Assembly (NCBI GenBank): GCA_014728425.1
Contig: WJLO01000026.1
Span: 1 to 15,226, forward strand
Reading direction: 5' to 3'
Source of the DNA: Minisyncoccota bacterium
GTDB lineage: Bacteria; Patescibacteriota; Microgenomatia; UBA1400; PJMF01
DNA: 15,226 nt
The notes below the pieces were generated by a model that was not told the origin of the DNA, searched no databases, and saw only the letters and a program-made list of their open reading frames with translations. Of this stretch, positions 7,250-12,624 are shown in pieces. Positions within the stretch are counted from its first letter, which is position 1, and the number at the start of each line of letters is the position of its first letter. The translations under genes and the position numbers were made by a program.

Positions 7250-9067
7250 TTAATCAGCTAACAAACTTAATAAATATTGCAGATAAGCTAAAGCAGCTTT
7301 AGTAAGGTGCTGTTGATACCAACCAAGCCAAAAAGCTAACAGTTGCAAATAGCGCTGTTGAGCGGCCAACTCTGCCTGCTGAGCATAGCCAGTTAAGCGA
7401 TCTAACTGATGCCAGGCATAATATTTACTAAGCTGCTGCTGAAACAACAACTCGGTCAAGACCTGCCGAAAAAAATTAAAGTCAACCAAAGGAGTTAACT
7501 CACTGCTGCCATTGGTTTGATAAGTCAAGCCAAACTGCAAAGGCTGTTGACCAACCCAACCCTGTTCTTGCCAGTAACTTAACTCACCTTGCTGATCATA
7601 AGCATAAATCTCTAAATTAAACGGGCCTAAATTGGGCTGACTAAGCTCAATTACATAAGCTCCAGCAGCTGGCTGAGCTAAAAACTGCTGCAAGTATTGA
7701 GGGCTACTTTCTCCTGATTGATCAATCATATCTTGCAAGTGGTCATCCATTAATTGAGTGTTGCTTACCAACTCACCTAAAGCATTTTTTAACTCTACTT
7801 GCAATCCAACTGGATAAACCATTAATAAATAACTCAAATCTGTTTGACTTGGGGTAAAAATACGGGTTGATAATAACTCAGTTTGATGCTCACTAAAAAG
7901 CTGGTAATTAACAAAGGCCGGATCTTTAATAAAAAGGTCTTGCTGATCTGCTGGATAACCATCAGCTACTAAAAAATGGCCAGGTATCTGCAGGATAACT
8001 GGTTGACCTAAATCAAGTTGGGCAATAACCGGTAAAAACTGACCTGGTAGTTCAGTGGATAGCTCAATCTTAAGTTGACTGTATTCTAACTTAGGCAAAA
8101 GTTGCTCTACAGTGGAATATTGTTCACTGATCTGACTGGCTAAGCGCATAGCTGCTAGCCAATTTAATAAGCCTTCTCCTACATAGCCGTCTGGCTGTTC
8201 TTTTAACCAAATGTTAAGCGTGGCCGGAGTTAACTCAGTGCCATCTGGGAGCCAGTTAAGACCATAAAAGCGCATGATCATTGCTAAAGAGCTTAAAGCA
8301 CAACCCCAACGTTTGATGGTTGGTTGCTGAGACCAGTTGCGAGCCTGGTTGTATTCTTGAGCTGCCCAGGCAGGATCAACTTGACTAAATAAGGGTACAT
8401 CTAACTGTACTGGCTCAGCTGTAGGTTTAGTCAAGTTGCGAATCACTAAATTATCCCAATAAACATCAACTGGTACAACAGCACCAGTAGCTACCCGAAG
8501 GGCAAACTTACCAGCACTATTAACATCATAACTAGGATCAGTAAACTCTTTAATTAATTGTTCATTAATCCAAAGCTTGATAGCTGGTCCTTGCACTGCA
8601 ATCTTAAAATGGTAAGTCTGGCCATTCACTAAATTATAATTACCACTGGCAGCCCATAACAAATTTTTGTTTTGCTTGCGCACCAAATAAAACTGACCCG
8701 GAATAAACTGAAGATTATACCAAGTGCCAGGATCTTGATAGCCCCAAGTAATATTACGATCATGGCCTTTTTCTGGCCGAAAATCAAACTCAAACTCCAA
8801 AGCCTGCCATTGCTCGTCCCACAAACTGTCTTGGGGAACCAAATAAGTCTGCCTACCCTGCCACTGCACATAACCTCTGGCTTGTTCGTCAATAATCTCC
8901 CACCATTCCCAATGACCCTTGTCTAGCTGCCATTGAGTAAAACCTTGACTAAAATCTTCTTGAAAAACTACTGGTGCCTGAGTTTGTGCCCAAATCTTAG
9001 GTGGTCGAGTTAAAATCAACCCAGCCACCAACAACAGCCAATACAAATGTGAAAAACACCACCACAT
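7250..9067 (-). CDS. Secreted C39-like cysteine peptidase with an N-terminal lectin-like domain
   Basis: About 605 residues. The N-terminus has a hydrophobic core (9-19) and a possible cleavage site after WAQ or TQA (26-31), so the protein is probably exported. Residues 33-210, from FQEDFS to VYWDNLVI, look like a concanavalin/LamG-type beta-sandwich, rich in Trp and Tyr and possibly sugar-binding. Residues 222-385 match the C39-like peptidase family: VPLFSQVDPAW (224-234), Cys256 in WGCALSSLAMI, TPATLNIWL (280-288), His364 in GHFLVADGY and Asp382 in IKDPA, which fit a Cys-His-Asp triad. The last 200 residues hold a probable second beta domain and an amphipathic helical tail. A run AGAAAGG lies close before two ATGs (9070, 9067); its AAGG lies five bases before 9067, which is favoured over TTG 9088. 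Substrate is unknown; a wall-peptide or protein hydrolase is possible, as is an immunity or adhesion role. Confidence 0.75.
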   Translation of the reverse strand: MWWCFSHLYWLLLVAGLILTRPPKIWAQTQAPVVFQEDFSQGFTQWQLDKGHWEWWEIIDEQARGYVQWQGRQTYLVPQDSLWDEQWQALEFEFDFRPEKGHDRNITWGYQDPGTWYNLQFIPGQFYLVRKQNKNLLWAASGNYNLVNGQTYHFKIAVQGPAIKLWINEQLIKEFTDPSYDVNSAGKFALRVATGAVVPVDVYWDNLVIRNLTKPTAEPVQLDVPLFSQVDPAWAAQEYNQARNWSQQPTIKRWGCALSSLAMIMRFYGLNWLPDGTELTPATLNIWLKEQPDGYVGEGLLNWLAAMRLASQISEQYSTVEQLLPKLEYSQLKIELSTELPGQFLPVIAQLDLGQPVILQIPGHFLVADGYPADQQDLFIKDPAFVNYQLFSEHQTELLSTRIFTPSQTDLSYLLMVYPVGLQVELKNALGELVSNTQLMDDHLQDMIDQSGESSPQYLQQFLAQPAAGAYVIELSQPNLGPFNLEIYAYDQQGELSYWQEQGWVGQQPLQFGLTYQTNGSSELTPLVDFNFFRQVLTELLFQQQLSKYYAWHQLDRLTGYAQQAELAAQQRYLQLLAFWLGWYQQHLTKAALAYLQYLLSLLAD

Positions 9068-9138
9068 CATTGCCTTTCTGGGCAGCAAATTAATAACTAG
9101 TTAAATAACAGTGAAGCAAGACTGCTATTTAAAGATCA

Positions 9139-9147
9139 TTATCCACA
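9139..9147 (+). other. Single DnaA-box consensus nonamer
   Basis: TTATCCACA, the exact DnaA consensus, lies in the 165-base divergent gap between the C39-like gene and the glycosyltransferase. It is alone, with no cluster and no replication gene nearby, so it may be chance or a DnaA-controlled promoter rather than an origin. Confidence 0.25.
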
Positions 9148-9219
9148 AGATGCTGACATTAACTGTAGCATTTACAAAATTGACCCTTTTTGAGTTATAA
9201 AGATTAATTAAAAAAAACG

Positions 9220-9225
9220 TATAAT
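9220..9225 (+). promoter_or_regulatory. -10 box TATAAT, leaderless start of the glycosyltransferase
   Basis: A perfect TATAAT is followed by seven bases (9226-9232) and the ATG at 9233. No Shine-Dalgarno and no clear -35 element are visible. Confidence 0.65.
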
Positions 9226-9232
9226 AGCTTTA

Positions 9233-10192
9233 ATGACTAATGCTCAATTCCCAATCACTGTTATTGTTACTGTGCTTAATGAAGCCAAAACTATTAAAGC
9301 CCTGCTAACAGCACTAACTCAACAAACCTTACTTCCCAAACAAGTGATCATTGTTGATGCTGGTTCTCAAGATGAAACCGTCAAGCTAATCAAGCAATTC
9401 CAAAAAAACCAATCCTGCTTAAAGATCAAACTAATTGTTAAGCCTAGCAACCGAAGCCAAGGCAGAAACTTGGCAGTAAAAAAGAGTCAAACCTCTTGGA
9501 TAGCAATTACTGATGCTGGTTGTATTCCTCAAAAAAGCTGGCTGGCTGAGCTAGCTAAGACCCAGCAGCAAAACCAGGCTCCAGTAGTTGCTGGTTTTTA
9601 TCAAGGCCAAGCACAAACTGCTTTTGAACAAGCCGTAATCCCTTATGTTTTAGTCATGCCTGATCGGGTTGAGCCAGCAAAATTTTTGCCAGCCACCAGA
9701 TCAATGTTAATTAAAAAATCTGTCTGGCAAAGTTTGGGTGGTTTAAATGAACAGCTCAACTTTGCTGAAGACCATCATTTTGCTAGAAAACTGCAAAAAC
9801 AATCAGTGCCCATTGCTTTTAGCCGCCGAGCAATAGTGAGCTGGTTGCCCAGAAAAAACCTGACCCAATTTAGCAAAATGATCTTTCAACTGGCTCAAGG
9901 TGACGCTATGGCTGGAAATTGGCGTCCTAAGGTAGGCTTGGTTTTTTTACGTTATTTATTAATTTTTGGATTGTTATTAGTGCTATGGACGATCAACTGG
10001 CCTAGAGAACAATTCTTAGCTTTATTTACTTTGCTAGGTTTGATTTATCTTGGCTGGGCCATTGCTAAAAACCAACGCTATGCACCTCAAGGTTGGTACT
10101 GGCTACCAGTTCTTCAAGTTAGTGCTGATCTAGCCGTCATGGCTGGAACCTTAACTGGCTGGCTCAAAATTAACCTGAAAATGATAAAATAA
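9233..10192 (+). CDS. Family 2 glycosyltransferase with C-terminal membrane helices
   Basis: The 319-residue protein has a GT-A fold: VTVLNEAKTI (12-21), the nucleotide-binding Asp42 in IVDAGSQDET, RSQGRNLAV (74-82), and ITDAGC (92-97), where Asp94 stands in the DxD position. The acceptor-side LGGLNEQLNFAEDHHF (168-183) carries the ED pair expected for the catalytic base. Residues from about 236 onward contain three hydrophobic stretches (about 238-253, 261-276 and 293-309), which would anchor the enzyme at the inner face of the membrane. It probably moves a sugar from a nucleotide donor to a lipid- or wall-linked acceptor. DAG instead of DxD is common in this subgroup. It is divergent from the C39-like gene, and the two share the promoter region at 9089-9232. 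Donor and acceptor cannot be read from the sequence. Confidence 0.85.
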   Translation: MTNAQFPITVIVTVLNEAKTIKALLTALTQQTLLPKQVIIVDAGSQDETVKLIKQFQKNQSCLKIKLIVKPSNRSQGRNLAVKKSQTSWIAITDAGCIPQKSWLAELAKTQQQNQAPVVAGFYQGQAQTAFEQAVIPYVLVMPDRVEPAKFLPATRSMLIKKSVWQSLGGLNEQLNFAEDHHFARKLQKQSVPIAFSRRAIVSWLPRKNLTQFSKMIFQLAQGDAMAGNWRPKVGLVFLRYLLIFGLLLVLWTINWPREQFLALFTLLGLIYLGWAIAKNQRYAPQGWYWLPVLQVSADLAVMAGTLTGWLKINLKMIK

Positions 10193-10210
10193 AGGAATGG
10201 AAAATGTTGC

Positions 10211-10251
10211 CTAGCGTCCGCCTACCGGCGGAACTGGTCTGAAGCTAGAAC
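10211..10251. repeat. Nested palindrome, first copy of a dispersed repeat
   Basis: TCCGCC (10217-10222) and GGCGGA (10227-10232) form a perfect six-pair stem around TACC, enclosed by CTAGC (10211-10215) and GCTAG (10244-10248). Bases 10227-10251 recur in degenerate form at 10636-10657: both read GGCGGA, a few variable bases, GTCTG and CTAGAAC. Its short reading frames look like repeat translations, not genes. Confidence 0.6.
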
Positions 10252-10275
10252 AGCATAACAATATTGAAATTATTA

Positions 10276-10315
10276 GGAAGTATCGTCCCGGTGACCACCG
10301 GGAGTCAATTACACT
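10276..10315 (+). pseudogene. Relic of a tRNA-Ser 5' half interrupted by a hairpin
   Basis: GGAAGTATCG (10276-10285) and GTCAATTACACT (10304-10315) match the first bases and the D-arm region of the intact tRNA at 10339 (GGAAGTGTCG and GTCAATTGCACT) with one difference each. Between them, in place of seven tRNA bases, lies the perfect hairpin TCCCGGT-GACC-ACCGGGA (10286-10303). The AT-rich sequence in front also resembles that before the intact gene, so promoter and 5' half seem to have been copied together. It cannot fold as a tRNA. Confidence 0.6.
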
Positions 10316-10325
10316 AAAACAAAAT

Positions 10326-10331
10326 TAAAAT
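10326..10331 (+). promoter_or_regulatory. -10 box TAAAAT of tRNA-Ser
   Basis: TAAAAT is followed by seven bases (10332-10338) and then G1 of the tRNA. The spacing equals that of the leaderless protein genes, so the transcript could begin at the mature tRNA 5' end. Confidence 0.45.
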
Positions 10332-10338
10332 AAATTAA

Positions 10339-10424
10339 GGAAGTGTCGCATAGCGGTCAATTGCACTGGTCTTGAAAACCAGAGGCTCACGCCTTCGTGG
10401 GTTCGAATCCCACCACTTCCGCCA
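10339..10424 (+). tRNA. tRNA-Ser (anticodon UGA), CCA encoded
   Basis: A complete class II tRNA that reads UCA serine codons. The acceptor stem is GGAAGTG (10339-10345) with CACTTCC (10414-10420). The D stem is GCA/TGC with GG in the loop at 10355-10356. The anticodon stem CTGGT/ACCAG encloses CTTGAAA, with TGA at 10373-10375. A long variable arm GGC-TCAC-GCC (10384-10393) is typical of serine. The T arm is GTGGG-TTCGAAT-CCCAC (10397-10413). G73 is followed by an encoded CCA (10422-10424). Partial copies of this gene flank it on both sides, at 10276-10315 and 10514-10532. The frame at 10372-10572 that overlaps it is not a gene. Confidence 0.97.
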
Positions 10425-10430
10425 TCGGCG

Positions 10431-10456
10431 AAAAATCCTGCAAAGTAGGATTTTTT
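10431..10456 (+). terminator. Rho-independent terminator after tRNA-Ser
   Basis: AAAAATCCT (10431-10439) pairs perfectly with AGGATTTTT (10447-10455) around a seven-base loop and ends in a T run. It begins seven bases after the tRNA CCA. The stem is AT-rich, but shape and position fit. Confidence 0.65.
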
Positions 10457-10467
10457 GGGCGATGATG

Positions 10468-10514
10468 AACCGGGATGAGAAGTTTATCCCGGTTGAACGA
10501 AGTGAACACCGGGG
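10468..10514. repeat. Overlapping, mutually exclusive hairpins
   Basis: AACCGGGAT (10468-10476) pairs perfectly with ATCCCGGTT (10486-10494). The same TCCCGGT core (10487-10493) can instead pair with ACCGGGG (10508-10514), with one G-T pair. The TCCCGGT/ACCGGGA core also forms the hairpin inside the tRNA relic at 10286-10303, so a repeated palindrome family is present on both sides of the tRNA. Confidence 0.55.
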
Positions 10515-10532
10515 AATCCCACCACTTCCGCC
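10514..10532 (+). repeat. 19-bp exact copy of the tRNA-Ser 3' end
   Basis: GAATCCCACCACTTCCGCC is identical to tRNA bases 10405-10423 (T-loop to the CC of CCA) and lies 109 bases downstream in the same direction. tRNA 3' ends are common integration sites, so this may be one end of a former insertion; the direct repeats now enclose only the terminator and the palindromes. A decayed second tRNA copy is the alternative. Confidence 0.65.
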
Positions 10533-10537
10533 CTTCG

Positions 10538-10586
10538 CCCGCCGAAGCCCTGCCTGCGGCAGGCAGGTTTAGCGGAGGCGGGTTTT
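10538..10586 (+). terminator. GC-rich nested palindrome ending in TTTT
   Basis: The outer stem CCCGCC (10538-10543) pairs with GGCGGG (10577-10582). The inner stem CCTGCCTG (10549-10556) pairs with CAGGCAGG (10560-10567) around CGG. Four T residues follow. It could end transcription on the plus strand, or be a dispersed palindromic repeat of the kind seen in many CPR genomes. Confidence 0.45.
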
Positions 10587-10635
10587 GTTAAGCTGAATTG
10601 ACAAATTTATTATAAAAAAACAATTTTAAGGCTTT

Positions 10636-10657
10636 GGCGGACAGCGTCTGCTAGAAC
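10636..10657 (+). repeat. Second copy of the dispersed repeat
   Basis: GGCGGA, GTCTG and CTAGAAC appear in the same order and direction as at 10227-10251, with three bases missing and a few changed. The two copies bracket the whole tRNA island, about 409 bases apart. Confidence 0.45.
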
Positions 10658-10675
10658 TTTTAACAGGAAAACTGG

Positions 10676-10681
10676 TAAAAT
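10676..10681 (+). promoter_or_regulatory. -10 box TAAAAT, leaderless start of the flavodoxin-fold gene
   Basis: TAAAAT is followed by six bases (GAATTC) and the ATG at 10688. No Shine-Dalgarno is present. A TTGACA at 10598-10603 is too far upstream to serve as the -35 of this box. Confidence 0.5.
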
Positions 10682-10687
10682 GAATTC

Positions 10688-11257
10688 ATGCTTGTTATTT
10701 ATGCTCATCCCAATAAACTAGGCCATTGTGGCTACATCTTAAAAACTCTTGAGGCAGAACTTGCTAAACGACAAGTCGAATATCAATTAATTGATTTATA
10801 TCAACTTAATTACGACCCAGTGATGAAGCCAGAAGAACACTATACCTCTGGTCACAAAAAAATTGCTAAAGATACTGCTAAATTTCAAAAGCTTATTAAA
10901 AATGAAGATAAATTTATTTTTATTTATCCTACTTGGTGGAATTGTTCGCCCGCTATTTTAAAAGGTTTTTTCGATAGGGTTTTGACTAGCGATTTTGCTT
11001 TCAATTATGATGGGTCCATACCCAAACCTTTATTAAAGGGGAAGGCTTTAGTTTTTACTAGCACTGGTAGTCCAGAAATTTATGAAAGATTAATGGCCGG
11101 TAATCGATCTTTGAAATTGGTAATTAATGATACGCTTAATTTTTGCGGCATCAAAGGCAAGGGTGTAGTGATTGGCAATGCTAGAAAACTAACTGATAAA
11201 AATAAAAACAAAATTGAAGAAAAGATTAAAAAATCGCTTTCCTTTTTAAAAATCTGA
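10688..11257 (+). CDS. Flavodoxin-fold NAD(P)H oxidoreductase (NQO1/KefF-like)
   Basis: The 189-residue protein matches the flavodoxin-2 family of NAD(P)H:quinone or nitro reductases, cytoplasmic FMN/FAD enzymes that make two-electron reductions. Signatures are the N-terminal VIYAHP (3-8), where the flavin phosphate loop begins, YPTWWNCSPAILKGFFDRV (80-98) with Trp83-Trp84 stacking on the flavin, FTSTGSPE (123-130) at the flavin ring, and FCGIKG (152-157). Length is normal for the short bacterial members. The gene is visibly more A+T- and Lys-rich than the glycosyltransferase or helicase, and it directly follows the tRNA-Ser repeat island, so it may have been acquired. The ATG is supported by the -10 box six bases upstream. 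The electron acceptor is not predictable. Confidence 0.88.
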   Translation: MLVIYAHPNKLGHCGYILKTLEAELAKRQVEYQLIDLYQLNYDPVMKPEEHYTSGHKKIAKDTAKFQKLIKNEDKFIFIYPTWWNCSPAILKGFFDRVLTSDFAFNYDGSIPKPLLKGKALVFTSTGSPEIYERLMAGNRSLKLVINDTLNFCGIKGKGVVIGNARKLTDKNKNKIEEKIKKSLSFLKI

Positions 11258-11264
11258 CAGAAAT

Positions 11265-11514
11265 ATGCCAGGAGTATTAAATAAAAAATATCACCAAAAT
11301 CGTAAAAAAGAATTGATTTAATTTATCGATTAAATCGTAGAACTCCTGAAGTTAAAAAAAATTATTGAAAACTATTTTAGTAAAATCGATTATTCTAAAT
11401 TAAATTGTTTAGATATAGGCACAGCTGAATGGGCTTCATTTTTTTTACGATAATATACCTAAATTTGAAAATCAAAATGCTTACGACACAACTATCGTGC
11501 CAAAATCGCGCTAG
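11265..11514 (+). pseudogene. Decayed, truncated methyltransferase-like gene
   Basis: Reading from ATG 11265 gives 18 codons before a stop. The reading continues in other frames: RLNRRTPEV, then KKIIENYFSKIDYSKLNCLD with IGTAEWASFF, then YDNIPKFENQNAYDTT, ending at TAG 11512. LNCLDIGT resembles motif I of class I SAM-dependent methyltransferases. The later breaks fall in an eight-A run (11354-11361) and an eight-T run (11439-11446), and losing one base in each restores the frame; an extra T near 11317-11319 would join the first part. So this is either real decay or assembly error in homopolymers. Even corrected it would be only about 82 residues, so it is truncated. The 60 bases at 11341-11400 contain only 11 G+C. 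The methyltransferase identity is tentative. Confidence 0.4.
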
Positions 11515-11541
11515 TAGTGTCTCATGTATCGCGACCTAGCG
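11502..11541 (-). terminator. Possible terminator after fbp
   Basis: Just past the fbp stop, on the minus strand, CGCTAG (11541-11536) can pair with CTAGCG (11514-11509), or TCGCG (11534-11530) with CGCGA (11510-11506); a short TTTT follows. An overlapping inverted repeat, GACACAACTA (11485-11494) and TAGTAGTGTC (11512-11521), matches nine of ten pairs. Loops are long, so the call is weak. Confidence 0.3.
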
Positions 11542-11544
11542 AGC

Positions 11545-12534
11545 CTACAAATATTTCTCTGCCTCTTTAACATCTTTAGTGTTACCAATAAAAAGCGGAA
11601 TGCGTTGATGGAGTTTTTTAGGCACGATTTCTAAAACATCCTCTTGACCATTGCTAGCATAGCCACCAGCCTGTTTTATTAAATAAGCAAAAGGAATGCC
11701 TTCATATAATAACCGCAACTTTCCATTGGGATGTTTTTTATCTGCTGGGTACAGAAAGATCCCACCTTTTAATAAATTGCGGTGAAAATCTGCTACTAAA
11801 GAACCAATATAACGAGCTGTTCTAATCTTGCCCTTAGTGTTTTTGTCTTTTTTTAAGTTATCTACATAACCACGGAATTTCTGACCCCATTTAGGATAGT
11901 AGCTTTCATTAATGCTATAAATGGTGCTAGCCTCAGGTAACTGCAAACGCTCATGAGAGAGAATAAACTCACCAATTGAGGGATCTAAAGTAAAACCATG
12001 CACCCCACCACCTGTGGAGTAAACTAGCATCGTGCTAGAACCATAAACAAAGTAACCAGCACAAACAGCTTGTTTACCAGCCTGTAAATAATCTGCTTTA
12101 GTTAATTTTTTACCTTTACTTACTCGTCTAAAAATCACAAAGTTAGTACCCACGCTCACATTAACATCAATATTTGAACAACCATCTAAAGGATCAAGAT
12201 GTACAATATACTCACTGTGTTGATGATGGGCTTGATTAAAAACTACTATATCTGACACTTCTTCTGAACCCACTGCTTTAACATAAGGCGACTGTTTAAG
12301 TAGCTCAATAAAAGTGGTATTAGCAAAAACATCAAGCTTTTGCACCTCTTCTTGTTGCACATTGATCTCACCAGTAGCACCCAAAATATCTACTAGACCA
12401 GCTTTAGTAACTTCTCGAGACACTAATTTAGCTGCCAAAACCAGCTGGTTAATGATATTAGCCAATTCCAGGCTTTCACGACTATAGGTATTTTCGTGCA
12501 ATAAATGACGAGTTAAATTTACCAGAGAAGACAT
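11545..12534 (-). CDS. fbp: Class I fructose-1,6-bisphosphatase
   Basis: The 329-residue enzyme removes the 1-phosphate of fructose 1,6-bisphosphate, the committed step towards hexose phosphates. Family blocks are complete: GATGEINVQQEEVQKLD (52-68), SEE with Glu91-Glu92, the metal site DPLDGCSNID (114-123) with Asp114 and Asp117, YSINE (206-210), RYIGSLVADFHRNL (241-254), the substrate stretch YPADKKHPNGKLRLLYE (262-278) ending in metal ligand Glu278, and QAGGYAS (288-294). The usual DPLDGSSNID has Cys119 for Ser, and GTIF is GTNF. It is the last gene visible of the pgk-aldolase operon. AAAGGAG lies four bases before the ATG, a strong ribosome site, unlike the leaderless genes here. A nested hairpin occupies the gap in front of it. 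Length and residues indicate an active enzyme. Confidence 0.95.
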   Translation of the reverse strand: MSSLVNLTRHLLHENTYSRESLELANIINQLVLAAKLVSREVTKAGLVDILGATGEINVQQEEVQKLDVFANTTFIELLKQSPYVKAVGSEEVSDIVVFNQAHHQHSEYIVHLDPLDGCSNIDVNVSVGTNFVIFRRVSKGKKLTKADYLQAGKQAVCAGYFVYGSSTMLVYSTGGGVHGFTLDPSIGEFILSHERLQLPEASTIYSINESYYPKWGQKFRGYVDNLKKDKNTKGKIRTARYIGSLVADFHRNLLKGGIFLYPADKKHPNGKLRLLYEGIPFAYLIKQAGGYASNGQEDVLEIVPKKLHQRIPLFIGNTKDVKEAEKYL

Positions 12535-12561
12535 AGAGCTCCTTTCAAAAATTAATTACCT

Positions 12562-12594
12562 AACTGATAACATTAGTCTGACTAACTATCAGTT
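12562..12594. promoter_or_regulatory. Nested hairpin between the aldolase gene and fbp
   Basis: AACTGATA (12562-12569) pairs perfectly with TATCAGTT (12587-12594). Inside, TTAGT (12573-12577) pairs with ACTAA (12581-12585) around CTG. This gives 13 pairs with a small internal loop. It lies 28 bases before the fbp start on the minus strand. No T run follows directly, so an RNA processing, stabilising or protein-binding site is more likely than a plain terminator. Confidence 0.5.
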
Positions 12595-12624
12595 GAGCAT
12601 TTGTTATTCTTTAAGCTGCTGTAC

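Noticed and set aside
8629-8926. Two short frames inside the C39-like gene, one on each strand
   Set aside because: Shadows within the lectin-like domain coding region, with no family similarity.
9139-9147. Replication origin at the DnaA box
   Set aside because: A single box without a cluster, AT-rich unwinding repeats or replication genes.
10372-10572. Open frame of 66 codons on the plus strand
   Set aside because: It starts inside the tRNA-Ser anticodon loop and runs through a terminator, palindromes and the tRNA 3' duplication; it is a repeat translation.
10598-10616. Promoter with TTGACA at 10598 and TATAAA at 10611
   Set aside because: The spacing is seven bases, far below the 16-18 needed.
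10211-10657. CRISPR array
   Set aside because: Repeats are few, of different kinds and not evenly spaced; no cas gene is present.
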